From the NCBI GenBank assembly GCA_963812085.1, contig CAWETL010000003.1:310001-374000 (forward strand): 64,000 bases of DNA, read 5' to 3'. Below the pieces are notes generated by a model. That model was given only the letters and a program-made list of their open reading frames with translations, was not told where the DNA came from and searched no databases. Source of the DNA: SPDF01 sp963812085. Lineage in GTDB: Bacteria > Gemmatimonadota > Gemmatimonadetes > Gemmatimonadales > GWC2-71-9. Position numbers and translations under genes: made by a program. Shown piece after piece: positions 32,789 through 42,048 of the stretch (positions within the stretch are counted from its first letter, which is position 1; every line of letters begins with the position of its first letter).

Positions 32789-33166
32789 TCACGCCACCCG
32801 GGGGCGCTCGTCCCCGTCCACCAGCAGCGCCAGCGCCAGGCTCACCATCCCCACCACCAGGCCGCCCCAGAACGCCGGCCAGAACCCGTCCACGCTGAAG
32901 CCGAGGTGCAGCGCCGTGGCGAGCCGCGCGGTGAGCATCAGCATGACGCCGTTGATGACCAGGGTGAAGAGGCCGAGGGTCAGCAGCACCAGTGGACAGG
33001 ACAGCACGGTCAGGATCGGCCGGAGCACCGCGTTGACCGCCCCGAAGACCAGCGCGACCGCGAGCAGCTGCAGCGGGCCGTCGGTGAAGCGGATGCCGGG
33101 AATGAGCTGGACCGCCGCCGAGAGGGCGATGGTGTTGATCATCCAGCGGATGAGGAACGGCTTCAT
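32789..33166 (-). CDS. Phage-holin-like membrane protein, YvlD/DUF360 family
   Basis: A 125-residue protein with four membrane helices. It begins FLIRWMINTIALSAAVQLIP and contains VFGAVNAVLRPILTVLSCPL, the conserved NA-RPIL-LL-P pattern of the YvlD family (small membrane proteins of unknown function; the holin name is historical). ATG 33166 is nine bases after the S9 peptidase stop, so it is the last gene of that operon. Confidence 0.85.
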   Translation of the reverse strand: MKPFLIRWMINTIALSAAVQLIPGIRFTDGPLQLLAVALVFGAVNAVLRPILTVLSCPLVLLTLGLFTLVINGVMLMLTARLATALHLGFSVDGFWPAFWGGLVVGMVSLALALLVDGDERPRVA

Positions 33167-33174
33167 GGCGACGC

Positions 33175-35235
33175 TCAGGAGGGCGGGGAGGCCGGCGCGG
33201 CCGGGTTCGGCTGCAACGAGGCGTCGAACCAGTCGAGGACGGTGTTCCACCAGAGGCGGCGGTCGCGCGGCTTCAGCACGAAGTGGCTCTCGTTGGGAAA
33301 ATAGAGGAACTTGCCCGGCAGGCCGCGCAGCTTGAGCGCCGTATAGGCCTGGTAACCCTCCGAGACGTCCACCCGGTAGTCCTCCTGCGAGTGCACGATC
33401 AGCATCGGCGTCTGCCAGCGCGACGCGTAGTTGGCCGGCGACCACTTTTCCATGATGGCGCGCGCCGTCGGCATCAGCGGGGTGCCGCCGAATTCGTGGA
33501 TCGGGAACCAGAGCTCCTCGGTGCTCCCGGTGAAGCTGACCGGGTTGAAGATGCCGTCGTGCGCCACGAGCGTCCGGAAGCGGTTCGTCTGCCCCGCCAT
33601 CCAGTAGATCATGTAGCCGCCATACGACGCGCCCGCCGCCCCCACGCGGGTGCCGTCCACCCACGGGTAGCTCTCGAGCACGTCGAGCCCCTTCATCAGG
33701 TCCTCGTAGGGGTAGTCGCCCCAGTGCTGCGAGATGCTGTTGGTGAACGCCTGTCCGTACCCGGTGCTGCCGTGGAAATTGACCGCCGCCACGACGTAGC
33801 CCCGCGCGGCGAACATCGCGTAGTTCCACCGCGGGTGCCACTCGTCGTTCCAGGCCCCCTGCGGGCCGCCGTGGATCAGGTACACCAGCGGGTACTTCCG
33901 CGCGGGGTCGAAGCCCGGGGGCTTCATGATCCAGCCGGAGACGGAATCGCCGAGGGCGCCGACGAACGCGAACGGCTCGAGCGGCGTGAGCGCCACGTCG
34001 GCGAGCAGCTCGGCGTTGAGCTTGGTCACGCTGCGCAGGCCCCCGCCGGTGGCCCAGTTGGCCGCCCAGACCTCCGCCGGGCGGTCGGCCGTGCTCCGGA
34101 GGAACACCATCTCCTCGCCGTGCTGGGACAGGCTCACGGCGTGGTTGACGCCGCCCGACACGAGCAGGCTGCGCCGGCCGCTGGGGAGCTCGATGCGGTA
34201 AAGCGACACGCCCCCGCGCTCCTGGACCTCGGCGATCAGCGCGCGGGAATCCGGGGTCCAGGTGATGGCGTCGATGCTGAGCGGCCACTCGGGCGTCAGC
34301 GACCGGCGGCGCCCGGTGGCGCGCTCGTAGAGCATGAGCTGCTGGCGGTCCGCCTCGAAGCCGGGCACCGTCATGGCCAGGTACGCCACGTAGCGGCTGT
34401 CCGGCGAGTACGCGGGCGAATTGTCGTTGGCGGGGTTCGTGGTGATGGCCTGCCGGCCCGCGCCGTCGGGCCCCATCACGAAGATGTCGTTGTTCGTGCT
34501 CGTGGCCAGCACCGAGTCGGGGTTCAGCACCACCGCCACCTCGGTCCCGAACTGCGAGAACGCCACCCCGACGCCGCCGAGCGCCAGCGTCGGCACGTCG
34601 CGGTCGAACGGCGTCACGTCGGTGCCGGTGGAGTCGCCCACCGGGAGGCGGAAGAGGTGCTGCCGGAGGCCGGCGCGCCATTCGTCCCAGTGCCGGTAGA
34701 AGAGTCCGGTCCACAGCTTCGCGTCGGTCGGGTAGGGGCCGCTGAGGCGGTTGATGTCCTGCGCGGCGGGCCAGCTGACGTCCTTGACGTAGAACAGCGC
34801 CTTGCCGCCCGGCGACCACCAGAAGTCGGAGACGCCGCCCGGCACCGACGAGAGGCGCACCGGTTCGCCGCCGCGGATCGGGAGCCGCCAGATCTGGGCG
34901 CCGTCCTCGCGGGTCGAGATGTACGCCAGGGTCTTCCCGTCCGGCGCCCACCGCGGGGCCCGCTCGCTGCCGGCCCCCGACGTGGCTTCCCAGCTCTCGC
35001 CGCTGCCCAGGTCCGCGAGCCAGATCCGGCTCTGGTTCCGGTTGTCCTCCAGGGTCGGCGTGCTCACGCTGAAGGCCACCAGGCGCCCGTCCGGCGAGAG
35101 CTGGGGATCCGACACCGCCTGTACCGCCAGGAACTTCTCGACGGTGAGCGGGGCGCGGGTCTGCGCCGCGAGCCCGGAGGCGGCGGCCAGCATCAGGGTG
35201 CCCGTCATGGCGGCGCGCCGGACGAATGCGCTCAC
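33175..35235 (-). CDS. Exported S9 family (prolyl oligopeptidase-like) peptidase
   Basis: A 686-residue serine peptidase. A signal sequence covers the N-terminus (MTGTLMLAAASGLAAQ). A seven-bladed WD40-like propeller spans about residues 40-430 (repeats such as SPDGRLVAFSVST and APDGKTLAYISTR). The alpha/beta-hydrolase domain has the triad S537 (GASYGGYM), D619 (HSQEDYRV) and H651 (NESHFVL). It removes or cuts peptides, probably dipeptidyl or acyl-aminoacyl type. GTG 35235 overlaps the mnmA stop (GTGA); ATG 35208 is an alternative start. Confidence 0.93.
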   Translation of the reverse strand: MSAFVRRAAMTGTLMLAAASGLAAQTRAPLTVEKFLAVQAVSDPQLSPDGRLVAFSVSTPTLEDNRNQSRIWLADLGSGESWEATSGAGSERAPRWAPDGKTLAYISTREDGAQIWRLPIRGGEPVRLSSVPGGVSDFWWSPGGKALFYVKDVSWPAAQDINRLSGPYPTDAKLWTGLFYRHWDEWRAGLRQHLFRLPVGDSTGTDVTPFDRDVPTLALGGVGVAFSQFGTEVAVVLNPDSVLATSTNNDIFVMGPDGAGRQAITTNPANDNSPAYSPDSRYVAYLAMTVPGFEADRQQLMLYERATGRRRSLTPEWPLSIDAITWTPDSRALIAEVQERGGVSLYRIELPSGRRSLLVSGGVNHAVSLSQHGEEMVFLRSTADRPAEVWAANWATGGGLRSVTKLNAELLADVALTPLEPFAFVGALGDSVSGWIMKPPGFDPARKYPLVYLIHGGPQGAWNDEWHPRWNYAMFAARGYVVAAVNFHGSTGYGQAFTNSISQHWGDYPYEDLMKGLDVLESYPWVDGTRVGAAGASYGGYMIYWMAGQTNRFRTLVAHDGIFNPVSFTGSTEELWFPIHEFGGTPLMPTARAIMEKWSPANYASRWQTPMLIVHSQEDYRVDVSEGYQAYTALKLRGLPGKFLYFPNESHFVLKPRDRRLWWNTVLDWFDASLQPNPAAPASPPS

Positions 35236-36290
35236 TGGATGATCCCTCCGCCCAGCACCTGGTTGCCGGGCCCGTAGAGCACGCCCGACTGGCCGGGCGT
35301 GATCGCCCGTGCCGGCGTCTGCAGCAGCAGGGTCAGGCGGTCGTCGGTGCGGGCGAGGACGCTCGCGGGGAGGGCGCGGGAGCGGTAGCGGAGCTGCACG
35401 CCGCACGCATCGCCGGGTTGAAGCGGAGCCGCCAGCCAGTTGAGCTCCTGCAGCTCGACCCGGCTGCCTTCCAGCGCCTCCGCCGGGCCGATCACCACCT
35501 CGCGCCGCTCGGGCCGGATGGCCACCACGTACATCGGCTCGTCGAAGCCGCCCGGCAGCCCTCGTCGCTGGCCGATGGTGAACCGCGCAAAGCCCTGGTG
35601 CTCGCCGAGGACTTCCCCCGCCACGGAGGTGAGGGGGCCCGGGGTCAGCGCGGGCGCGTCGGCGGGGAGGTGCTGCTCGAGCACCGCCACGTAGTCGTCG
35701 TCCGGCACGAAGCAGATCTCGACCGACTCGGGCTTGTCGGCGGTGGCGAGGCCGAGCTTCCGCGCCAGGGCGCGGGTCGCCTGCTTGGTGGAACTCCCGA
35801 CCGGCGTGAGCATCCGCGCCACCACCGCGCGGTCGATGCCCCAGAGGAAGTAGCTCTGGTCCTTGCCTGCATCCAGGCCGCGGAAGAGCGCGCCGTCCCG
35901 CGCCACGGCGTAGTGGCCGGTGGCCAGGTACCGGCAGTCGAGCGCGTCGGCGTGGGCCAGGAGGTCGCGGAACTTGGTGAACGAGTTGCAGCGCACGCAG
36001 GGAATCGGCGTCCGGCCGCGGCTGTACTCGGACACGAAGTTCTGGATCACGTGCAGCGAGAAGCGGTCCTCGAGGTTGAGGACGTAGTGCGGGATGCCCA
36101 GCGTGTGGGCCACGTCCCGCGCGTCGTTGATGGAGTCGAGGGAACAGCAGGGCCGGTCGGGCACGGAGTCGCCGTAGCAGAAGAGCTTCATCGTGGCGCC
36201 GACCACGTCGTAGCCCTGCTCGACGAGCAGCGCGGCCGCGACCGAGCTGTCCACCCCGCCCGACATGGCGACCAGCACGCGCTCAGGCAC
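35232..36290 (-). CDS. mnmA: tRNA-specific 2-thiouridylase MnmA
   Basis: A 352-residue enzyme that thiolates U34 of Lys, Glu and Gln tRNAs. The PP-loop is AMSGGVDSSVAAALL. Catalytic cysteines lie in PCVRCNSFTKF and ICFVPDDDY. TGHYA and FTIGQRRGL are typical MnmA segments, and a beta-barrel closes the protein. GTG 36290 overlaps the cysteine desulfurase end by 8 bases; GTG 36278 is an alternative. The desulfurase upstream is the probable sulfur donor. Confidence 0.96.
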   Translation of the reverse strand: MPERVLVAMSGGVDSSVAAALLVEQGYDVVGATMKLFCYGDSVPDRPCCSLDSINDARDVAHTLGIPHYVLNLEDRFSLHVIQNFVSEYSRGRTPIPCVRCNSFTKFRDLLAHADALDCRYLATGHYAVARDGALFRGLDAGKDQSYFLWGIDRAVVARMLTPVGSSTKQATRALARKLGLATADKPESVEICFVPDDDYVAVLEQHLPADAPALTPGPLTSVAGEVLGEHQGFARFTIGQRRGLPGGFDEPMYVVAIRPERREVVIGPAEALEGSRVELQELNWLAAPLQPGDACGVQLRYRSRALPASVLARTDDRLTLLLQTPARAITPGQSGVLYGPGNQVLGGGIIQ

Positions 36291-37461
36291 GCCCGAGCAC
36301 TCCCGCGAGCTTCCGCACCTTGGCGACGACGACCGGAAAGACCTCCGCGGCACGATCGATGTCTCCGGGCGTCGTTTCCCGGCCCAGGGAGAACCGCACC
36401 GTGCAGAGTGCCAGCGCCCGCGGCATGCCCATCGCCGTGAGGACGTGGGAGGGCTCTGTCGCGCCGGTGTTGCAGGCGGAGCCGCCGGAGGCGGCGATCC
36501 CCTGCAGGTCGAGGTGCATCAGCATCGCCTCGGCGTCCGCGCCGGGCACCGCCACGCTCAGCACGTGGGGCGCCCGCGGTCCCTGCTCGGCCACCCACAC
36601 CACGTCGGGCACGGACGCCCGGATGCGCGCCGCCAGCTCGTCGCGCAGGCGCCCGAGCCGCGCCGCCTTCTCGTGCTGGTCCTGGGCGGCCAGCTCCGCC
36701 GCGCGGCCCAGCGCCACCGCGCCGGCCACGTTTTCGGTGCCGGGCCGGAGGCCGAACTGCTGGGTCCCGCCGTGGATGATGGCCTCGATGGCGGCACGGC
36801 TGCGGACGATGAGCGCGCCGATGCCCTTCGGGGCCCCGATCTTGTGCCCCGAAATGGTGAGCAGGGCCGCGCCGGACGCCTCCACCGACACGGGAATCTG
36901 CCCGAAGGCCTGCACCGCGTCGGTGTGAAAGAGCGCGCCGGCGGCCTCGCAGCGGCGGCCGATCTCGGCGACCGGCTGCACGGTGCCGACTTCGTTGTTG
37001 ACCCACATCACCGAGACGACGGCGGGGCGGGCCGCGAGGGCGCCGTCGAGCGCTCCAAGGTCGACCAACCCGTCCGCGCCGACCGGCAGGACCGTCTCCG
37101 TGCCGCCCATGCGCGTCAGGGCGTGGGCGGCCGCCAGCACCGCCTTGTGATCGGTGGCGCACACGACGGCGTGCATTGGCCGGCCCGCCGCCCGCGCGGC
37201 GAGCGCCGCGCCCACGATGGCGAGGTTATCGGCCTCGGTGCCGCCGGAGGTGAAGATGACCTGGCCCGGCTCGGCGCCGACGGCGGCGGCCACCTTGCGG
37301 CGGGCCTCCTCCAGGCCGGCGCGCGCCGTCCGCCCGAAGCGGTGCGCGCTGGACGGGTTGCCGAAGGCCGCCGCCCCGAGGAAGGGCAGCATGGCCTCCA
37401 GCACCTCGGCGCGCACCGGCGTCGTGGCGGCGTGGTCGAGATAGACTGGTTGGGTTGCCAT
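36283..37461 (-). CDS. Cysteine desulfurase (IscS/NifS-like)
   Basis: A 392-residue PLP enzyme that takes sulfur from cysteine as an enzyme-bound persulfide. It begins PVYLDHAATTPVRAEVLEAM. The PLP lysine is in TISGHKIGAPKG. The persulfide cysteine is C330 in GGSACNTGATEPSHVL, the long-loop class I (IscS/NifS) form. It is followed by mnmA, so tRNA thiolation is one likely use; Fe-S assembly (for IspG, for instance) is another. I prefer ATG 37461 over 37473 because it aligns with the family start and lies 7 bases behind a TATGAT. Confidence 0.94.
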   Translation of the reverse strand: MATQPVYLDHAATTPVRAEVLEAMLPFLGAAAFGNPSSAHRFGRTARAGLEEARRKVAAAVGAEPGQVIFTSGGTEADNLAIVGAALAARAAGRPMHAVVCATDHKAVLAAAHALTRMGGTETVLPVGADGLVDLGALDGALAARPAVVSVMWVNNEVGTVQPVAEIGRRCEAAGALFHTDAVQAFGQIPVSVEASGAALLTISGHKIGAPKGIGALIVRSRAAIEAIIHGGTQQFGLRPGTENVAGAVALGRAAELAAQDQHEKAARLGRLRDELAARIRASVPDVVWVAEQGPRAPHVLSVAVPGADAEAMLMHLDLQGIAASGGSACNTGATEPSHVLTAMGMPRALALCTVRFSLGRETTPGDIDRAAEVFPVVVAKVRKLAGVLGRA

Positions 37462-37468
37462 CGGGGGA

Positions 37469-37495
37469 ATCATACCTACATGCTGGAGACGTCGA
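37469..37495 (-). promoter_or_regulatory. Promoter for the desulfurase-mnmA operon
   Basis: On the minus strand TCGACG (37495-37490), a 15-base spacer and TATGAT (37474-37469). Seven bases separate the -10 from the desulfurase ATG, so the mRNA should be leaderless. It lies across the 3' end of bshB1. Confidence 0.45.
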
Positions 37496-38192
37496 GCGTG
37501 AGCACGTCGTCCACCCGCACGGTTTCCTGGGTGAAGTACGGCTCGCCGAACCGGGTGCGGATGAGCGAGCCGTAGTGCGCGTTCTGGGTCTCGACGAGCG
37601 AGTAGAGGTCCTGGCCGGTGGGGAAGATCTCGCCGGCGGCCTTGGCGCCGTCGAACTGGCTCGCGTAGCAGCGGATGGCGGCGAGCTTCCGGGCGAACTG
37701 GTCGCTGATGTCCACCACGAAGGTGGGCTTGACCGGGTCCTCCCGGTAGCTGAGGGCGTAGAGGAGCTTGTGGGGGCGGTGGGGCTCCCCGGGGGCGTCG
37801 TACTTGGCGAGCCCGGCCAAAAAGCAGGCGTCGCGCCCGAGCTCCGAGGCGATCCGGTGATCCGGGTGCCGGCCGATCGGGTAGGGGAGGATGACGACGC
37901 GGGGCCGGAAGTGCCGGATCTCCCCGACCACGATTCGCCGCGCCTCCTCCGAGTTCTGCAGGTGCGAGTCCGGGAGGCCCGCGTTCCGCCGCTCCCGGAT
38001 GCCGAGGATCTTCGCGGCGGCCTCCGCCTCTGCCGCCCGGAGCGCCGCGCTGCCGCGGGTGCCGCCCTCCCCGGCCGTCAGGTCGAGGATGCCGGCGCTG
38101 TGACCCTGGTCCACGGCGCGGAGCAGGGTGCCCGCGCAGGTCAGTTCGACGTCGTCGCGGTGGGCCGCGATGGCAAGGATGTCAACGGTCAT
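37476..38192 (-). CDS. bshB1: Bacillithiol biosynthesis deacetylase BshB1-like (PIG-L family)
   Basis: A 238-residue zinc deacetylase that removes acetate from GlcNAc-malate in bacillithiol synthesis. The metal site begins AAHRDDVELTCAGTL (family: AHPDDVELGCGGTL); the His, Asp, Asp are kept but Pro is replaced by Arg. Other segments, LDLTAGEGGTRGS, PYPIGRHPDH and FGEPYFTQETV, agree with BshB1. An AAGGTA/TACCTT at 38201-38206 lies 8 bases upstream on the minus strand and could be a -10 for another leaderless mRNA. The partners bshA and bshC are outside the window. Confidence 0.85.
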   Translation of the reverse strand: MTVDILAIAAHRDDVELTCAGTLLRAVDQGHSAGILDLTAGEGGTRGSAALRAAEAEAAAKILGIRERRNAGLPDSHLQNSEEARRIVVGEIRHFRPRVVILPYPIGRHPDHRIASELGRDACFLAGLAKYDAPGEPHRPHKLLYALSYREDPVKPTFVVDISDQFARKLAAIRCYASQFDGAKAAGEIFPTGQDLYSLVETQNAHYGSLIRTRFGEPYFTQETVRVDDVLTLDVSSM

Positions 38193-38215
38193 AGGCGCCA
38201 AAGGTAGGGGACGGA

Positions 38216-39457
38216 CTATTCGTGCCGCAACGCCTCGATCGGGTCCATGGCGGCGGCGCGGTTGGCCGGATAGAGCCCGAAGGCCAGCCCGATGCCCACC
38301 GAGACCCCGGTGGCGACCACCGCGCTCCAGAGGGGCACCGACGACTCCAGGTCCAGCACCCGCTTCAGCACCTCGCCCAGCCCCAGCCCGACGAAGATGC
38401 CGAGGAGGCCGCCCACGAGGGTCAGTGTGGCGGCCTCGACGAGGAACTGGAGCATGATCTCCCGCCGCGTGGCACCCAGCGCCTTCCGGAGCCCGATCTC
38501 CCGGGTCCGGTCCGTCACGGAGACCATCATGATGGCCATCACGCCGATGCCGCCCACCAGCAACGCGACGCCGGAGAGCGCCACCATGACCCCGAAAAAG
38601 GCCGACGTCAGGCTGCTGATCGTGTCGAGGATCTGGTCCTGGGTGAGCAGGTCGAAGGTGTTGGGGATGCCGGGCCGGAGCTTCCGCTCCCGGCGGAGCG
38701 CCACCGTGACCAGGTCCTGGGCGCGCGTGACGTCCACCTCGGGGCGTCCCTTGACCGCGATGAACAGCCCGTTGGTTTCGTCGTACCGGAGGTTGTACTT
38801 CGCGGCGCGGTACGGCACGATCCCGCCGGTCTGCTGGCCCGGCGGCTCGAAGATGTTCTGGGGCTTCTGGTAGACGCCGATGACGCGGAACGGAACCCCG
38901 TTGACGCGCACGATCTTGCCCAGGGGATCGATCCGGCCGAAGAGGTGGTCGGCCGTCTCCTCTTCCAGGACGATCACCTGTTCCCCCGAGAGTTCCGAGC
39001 GGGTGAAGAACCGCCCGCGGAGGATGGTGCCGCCCTGGATGTCCATGTAGTGGTCGTCGGCCGCCCAGACGAGGATGGTCTGGGTGCGGGTGCCCTGGTA
39101 CTCGATCCGGGAAAAGACCTGGACCCACATCCCGGCGTACAGGATTTCGGGGATCGCCTTGATGGCGTCGGCGTCGCTCTCGCGGAGCACCGGCCGGATG
39201 CGGACCTCGTACGGCAGGTTGTCGGGGTTGAGCGGGGTCTGGGAAAAGTACCGCATGACGTAGAACGCCGTCGGGCCGGCGGTCTCGAGGGCGTTGAAGA
39301 TCTGGGTGCGGACGCCCTGGACGATCGACGCCATGGTCATCACGGTGGCCACGCCGATGATCACGCCCAGCACCGTGAGCGCGGAGCGCAGCTTGTTGGC
39401 GCGCATCGCGTCGAGGGCCATCAGGACGCCCTCGCCCACCCGGCTCAGCGGGATCAC
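38216..39457 (-). CDS. MacB-like ABC transporter permease, type B, copy 2
   Basis: A 413-residue FtsX/MacB permease: one membrane helix near residues 22-45 (LTVLGVIIGVATVMTMAS), a periplasmic MacB-PCD domain to about 270, then three helices at the C-terminus with the coupling segment VSVTDRTREIGLRKALGATR. N-terminus (EGVLMALDAMRANKLRSALT) resembles that of the other type B gene (40788-42035). It is the last gene of the operon, three bases after its type A partner. Confidence 0.92.
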   Translation of the reverse strand: MIPLSRVGEGVLMALDAMRANKLRSALTVLGVIIGVATVMTMASIVQGVRTQIFNALETAGPTAFYVMRYFSQTPLNPDNLPYEVRIRPVLRESDADAIKAIPEILYAGMWVQVFSRIEYQGTRTQTILVWAADDHYMDIQGGTILRGRFFTRSELSGEQVIVLEEETADHLFGRIDPLGKIVRVNGVPFRVIGVYQKPQNIFEPPGQQTGGIVPYRAAKYNLRYDETNGLFIAVKGRPEVDVTRAQDLVTVALRRERKLRPGIPNTFDLLTQDQILDTISSLTSAFFGVMVALSGVALLVGGIGVMAIMMVSVTDRTREIGLRKALGATRREIMLQFLVEAATLTLVGGLLGIFVGLGLGEVLKRVLDLESSVPLWSAVVATGVSVGIGLAFGLYPANRAAAMDPIEALRHE

Positions 39458-39460
39458 GGG

Positions 39461-40705
39461 CTACTCGGCCCGGAGGGCGGTGATGGGGTCCAGCCGCGCC
39501 GCCCGCGTCGCCGGATAGACGCCGAAGAGGAGCCCGGTGCCGGCGCCAAGCGCGAGCGCCAGGGAGATCGACCATCCCGTGACCCGGGCGGGGAGCGGCG
39601 TGACGCTGGACACCAGCAGCGCCAGCGACCATCCCGCCATCACCCCCAGGATGCCGCCGAAGAACGAGAGCGTGGCCGCCTCGATGAGGAACTGGCGCCG
39701 GATGTCCCGCCGGGTGGCCCCGAGGGACTTCCGGATGCCGATCTCGCGCGTCCGCTCGTTGACCGTCATCAGCATGATGTTCATGATCACGATGCCCCCG
39801 ACCACGATGCCGATGCAGACGACGGCCGGGATGATCGTGAAGAGGATCCGGGTCAGGCTCTTCCAGAACGCCACGAGGGCGTCCGCCTTGTCCACGGTGA
39901 AGTCGTCGGGCTCGTCGGGCCGGAGCCGGTGCGCCACGCGCATCGCTTCCTGCGCGCGGGCCATGGCCGGCTCGACCTCCTCGGCATCTCGCATCTTGAC
40001 CGACACCACGGTCGTCTTCCGGCGGCCGTACATCGACTCGAAGGTGGAGTAGGGGATGAGGGCAAAGCCGTCGAACGACTGCCCGAGCACCTTGCCCTTC
40101 TTGGCGATCACCGCCTTGACCGTGAACTCCCGGCCGGAAATCCGGATCTTGCGGCCGATGGCCTGCGCGGGGTCGCCGAACAGCTTCTCGGCCACGTCGA
40201 AGCCGATCACCGCCACCATCCGGCGCTCGGTCACGTCCGGGTCCGTCATCTCCTCGCCGGCGGCAAAGCGGTAGTCGCGCACGATCTGGTAGGCGGGGGT
40301 GATGCCGAAGATGAGGACGTCGCCGACGTGCTGGTTCCGGTAGGTCACGTCGCTGGTCGGCGTCGGCCACCCCGACTGGTAGGCCACGGCCTCCGCGTCG
40401 GGGAGGGCGCGCCGGACCACCTCGGCGTCGGCGGTGGACACCAGCGGCCGCTTGGCGATCGCCTTGACCTGCTCGTCGTCCATCAGGCCGACCGCGACCG
40501 GCGTCCGCCGGACCTGGAAGGCGTTGGTGCCGATCACCGCCCCGGTGATGTTCTCCTTCACGTACGCGTTCATCCCCTGGATGATGGCCACCACGGCCAC
40601 CAGGAATCCCACCGAGACGATGATGCCCAGCAGGGTGAAGAACGACCGGAGTTTGCTGCCGAGGATGGCTTGCAGGGCGAGACGGAAGGCTTCACGAAAG
40701 GGCAT
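39461..40705 (-). CDS. MacB-like ABC transporter permease, type A, copy 2
   Basis: A 414-residue permease with the same one-plus-three helix plan. It begins MPFREAFRLALQAILGSKLR and continues FFTLLGIIVSVGFLVAVVAI, closely matching the type A copy at 42049-43290 (MPIIEAIRMALRTIRAQKLK). The coupling segment is MTVNERTREIGIRKSLGATR. It precedes its type B partner by 3 bases. It follows an 82-base spacer after the first permease pair. Confidence 0.92.
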   Translation of the reverse strand: MPFREAFRLALQAILGSKLRSFFTLLGIIVSVGFLVAVVAIIQGMNAYVKENITGAVIGTNAFQVRRTPVAVGLMDDEQVKAIAKRPLVSTADAEVVRRALPDAEAVAYQSGWPTPTSDVTYRNQHVGDVLIFGITPAYQIVRDYRFAAGEEMTDPDVTERRMVAVIGFDVAEKLFGDPAQAIGRKIRISGREFTVKAVIAKKGKVLGQSFDGFALIPYSTFESMYGRRKTTVVSVKMRDAEEVEPAMARAQEAMRVAHRLRPDEPDDFTVDKADALVAFWKSLTRILFTIIPAVVCIGIVVGGIVIMNIMLMTVNERTREIGIRKSLGATRRDIRRQFLIEAATLSFFGGILGVMAGWSLALLVSSVTPLPARVTGWSISLALALGAGTGLLFGVYPATRAARLDPITALRAE

Positions 40706-40787
40706 GACAGAAAACTAGTGGGGAGACGGGAAGGCGGGAAAGCGGGGAGGTGGGTGGACTTCCCCGCGTCCCCGTTTCCCCGCTAGG
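40706..40787. repeat. Inverted G-run/C-run spacer between the two permease pairs
   Basis: The spacer has a G-rich half (AGCGGGGAGG, about 40739-40749) and a C-rich half (CCCCGCGTCCCCGTTTCCCCGCT, about 40762-40784, given in overview) that can pair into an imperfect hairpin. Similar CCTCCCCGCCTCCCCGC text occurs at 21500-21518. It may lower expression of the second pair or be the scar of the duplication. Confidence 0.4.
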
Positions 40788-42035
40788 TCACTCGTATCGC
40801 AGTGCCTCCACCGGATCCAGCTTGCTGGCCTTGCTCGCGGGGTACATCCCGAAGAGCACGCCGGTCACGATGGAGGCAAGGAGGGCCACCACCACCGACC
40901 AGAGGGGGACCACCGCGGGGATCGGCGTGAAGGCGTGGATGCCCCAGGCGATCAGTCCGCCCAGGAGGAGGCCGACGCCACCGCCCACGAGGGTCAGCGT
41001 GGCGGCTTCCACCAGGAACTGGAAGAGCACCTCGCGCCGGGTGGCGCCGAGGGCCTTCCGCACGCCGATTTCCCGGGTGCGCTCGGTCACCGAGATCATC
41101 ATGATGGCCACCACGCCGACACCGCCTACCATCAGGCCCACGCTGGAGAGCGCGAGCATCACCAGGAAGAACGCCCCGGTCACCTTGTCGAAGGTCTCCA
41201 GGATGCGCTCCTGGGTCACGAGGGCAAAGTTGTTCTCCTGGCCCGGCTTGAGTCCCCGCTTGGCTCGCATGGCCGCGACCACCTGGTCCTGCGCCTCGTC
41301 GATGCTCACGCCCGCGACCGGCATGACCGCGATGTCCATCCACCCCTTCCAGTAGTCGGCCACCTTTTCGAACGTGGTGTGCGGCATGGCCAGGCGCTGA
41401 TCGTCGCCGCCACCGAAGAGCGAGGCGGCCTCGACGTGCAGGCCGATCACCACGAAGGGCTGCCCGAAAATCTTGATCGTCTTGCCGATCGGGTCGAGGC
41501 CCGGGAAGAGCGTCTCCGCCAGCTTGTCGTTGATGACGCACACCCGCGCGCCGGCGGCGTACTCCATCGCGGTGAAATTCCGGCCCGAGACGATCTCCCC
41601 GCCGGTCACGTACACCCAGCTCGGCCCGAAGCCGGCGATGTTGACGCTGCCCAGGTCCACGTCGCCGTACTTGACCGGGCCGTTCGTCCCTTCGGACACC
41701 GACACGTCCTGGATGTACGGGAGCTGCCGGATCATCTCCGCGTCGGCCACGGTGAGCCAGGGATTCTTGCGCCAGGGCGAGAGCTCGTCCGAACCGTCGG
41801 AAATATTCAGCCCGCCCTGGAAGAACCGGTTGACGTAGAAGGTGCGCGGACCCGCGGACTCGAGCATCGCGGTGATGCTGCGGTTGATGCCGGTGATGGC
41901 GGATGCCATGGCGATGACCACCATGACGCCGATGGCCACGCCCAGGATGGTCAGCGCCGCCCGGACCTTGCTGGCCCGGAGGGAGTCGAGCGCGATGCCG
42001 ACGCCTTCGACTGCGCGGCTGAGTGATTGGGACAC
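40788..42035 (-). CDS. MacB-like ABC transporter permease, type B, copy 1
   Basis: A 415-residue permease: helix near 28-50 (LTILGVAIGVMVVIAMASAI), periplasmic MacB-PCD domain, three C-terminal helices and coupling segment ISVTERTREIGVRKALGATR. I start at GTG 42035, preceded by an AGGAGG at ideal distance; the longer frame upstream has no such signal and runs into the previous gene. N-terminus EGVGIALDSLRASKVRAALT matches the type B copy 2. Confidence 0.92.
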   Translation of the reverse strand: MSQSLSRAVEGVGIALDSLRASKVRAALTILGVAIGVMVVIAMASAITGINRSITAMLESAGPRTFYVNRFFQGGLNISDGSDELSPWRKNPWLTVADAEMIRQLPYIQDVSVSEGTNGPVKYGDVDLGSVNIAGFGPSWVYVTGGEIVSGRNFTAMEYAAGARVCVINDKLAETLFPGLDPIGKTIKIFGQPFVVIGLHVEAASLFGGGDDQRLAMPHTTFEKVADYWKGWMDIAVMPVAGVSIDEAQDQVVAAMRAKRGLKPGQENNFALVTQERILETFDKVTGAFFLVMLALSSVGLMVGGVGVVAIMMISVTERTREIGVRKALGATRREVLFQFLVEAATLTLVGGGVGLLLGGLIAWGIHAFTPIPAVVPLWSVVVALLASIVTGVLFGMYPASKASKLDPVEALRYE

Positions 42036-42048
42036 GCTGCCTCCTGGG

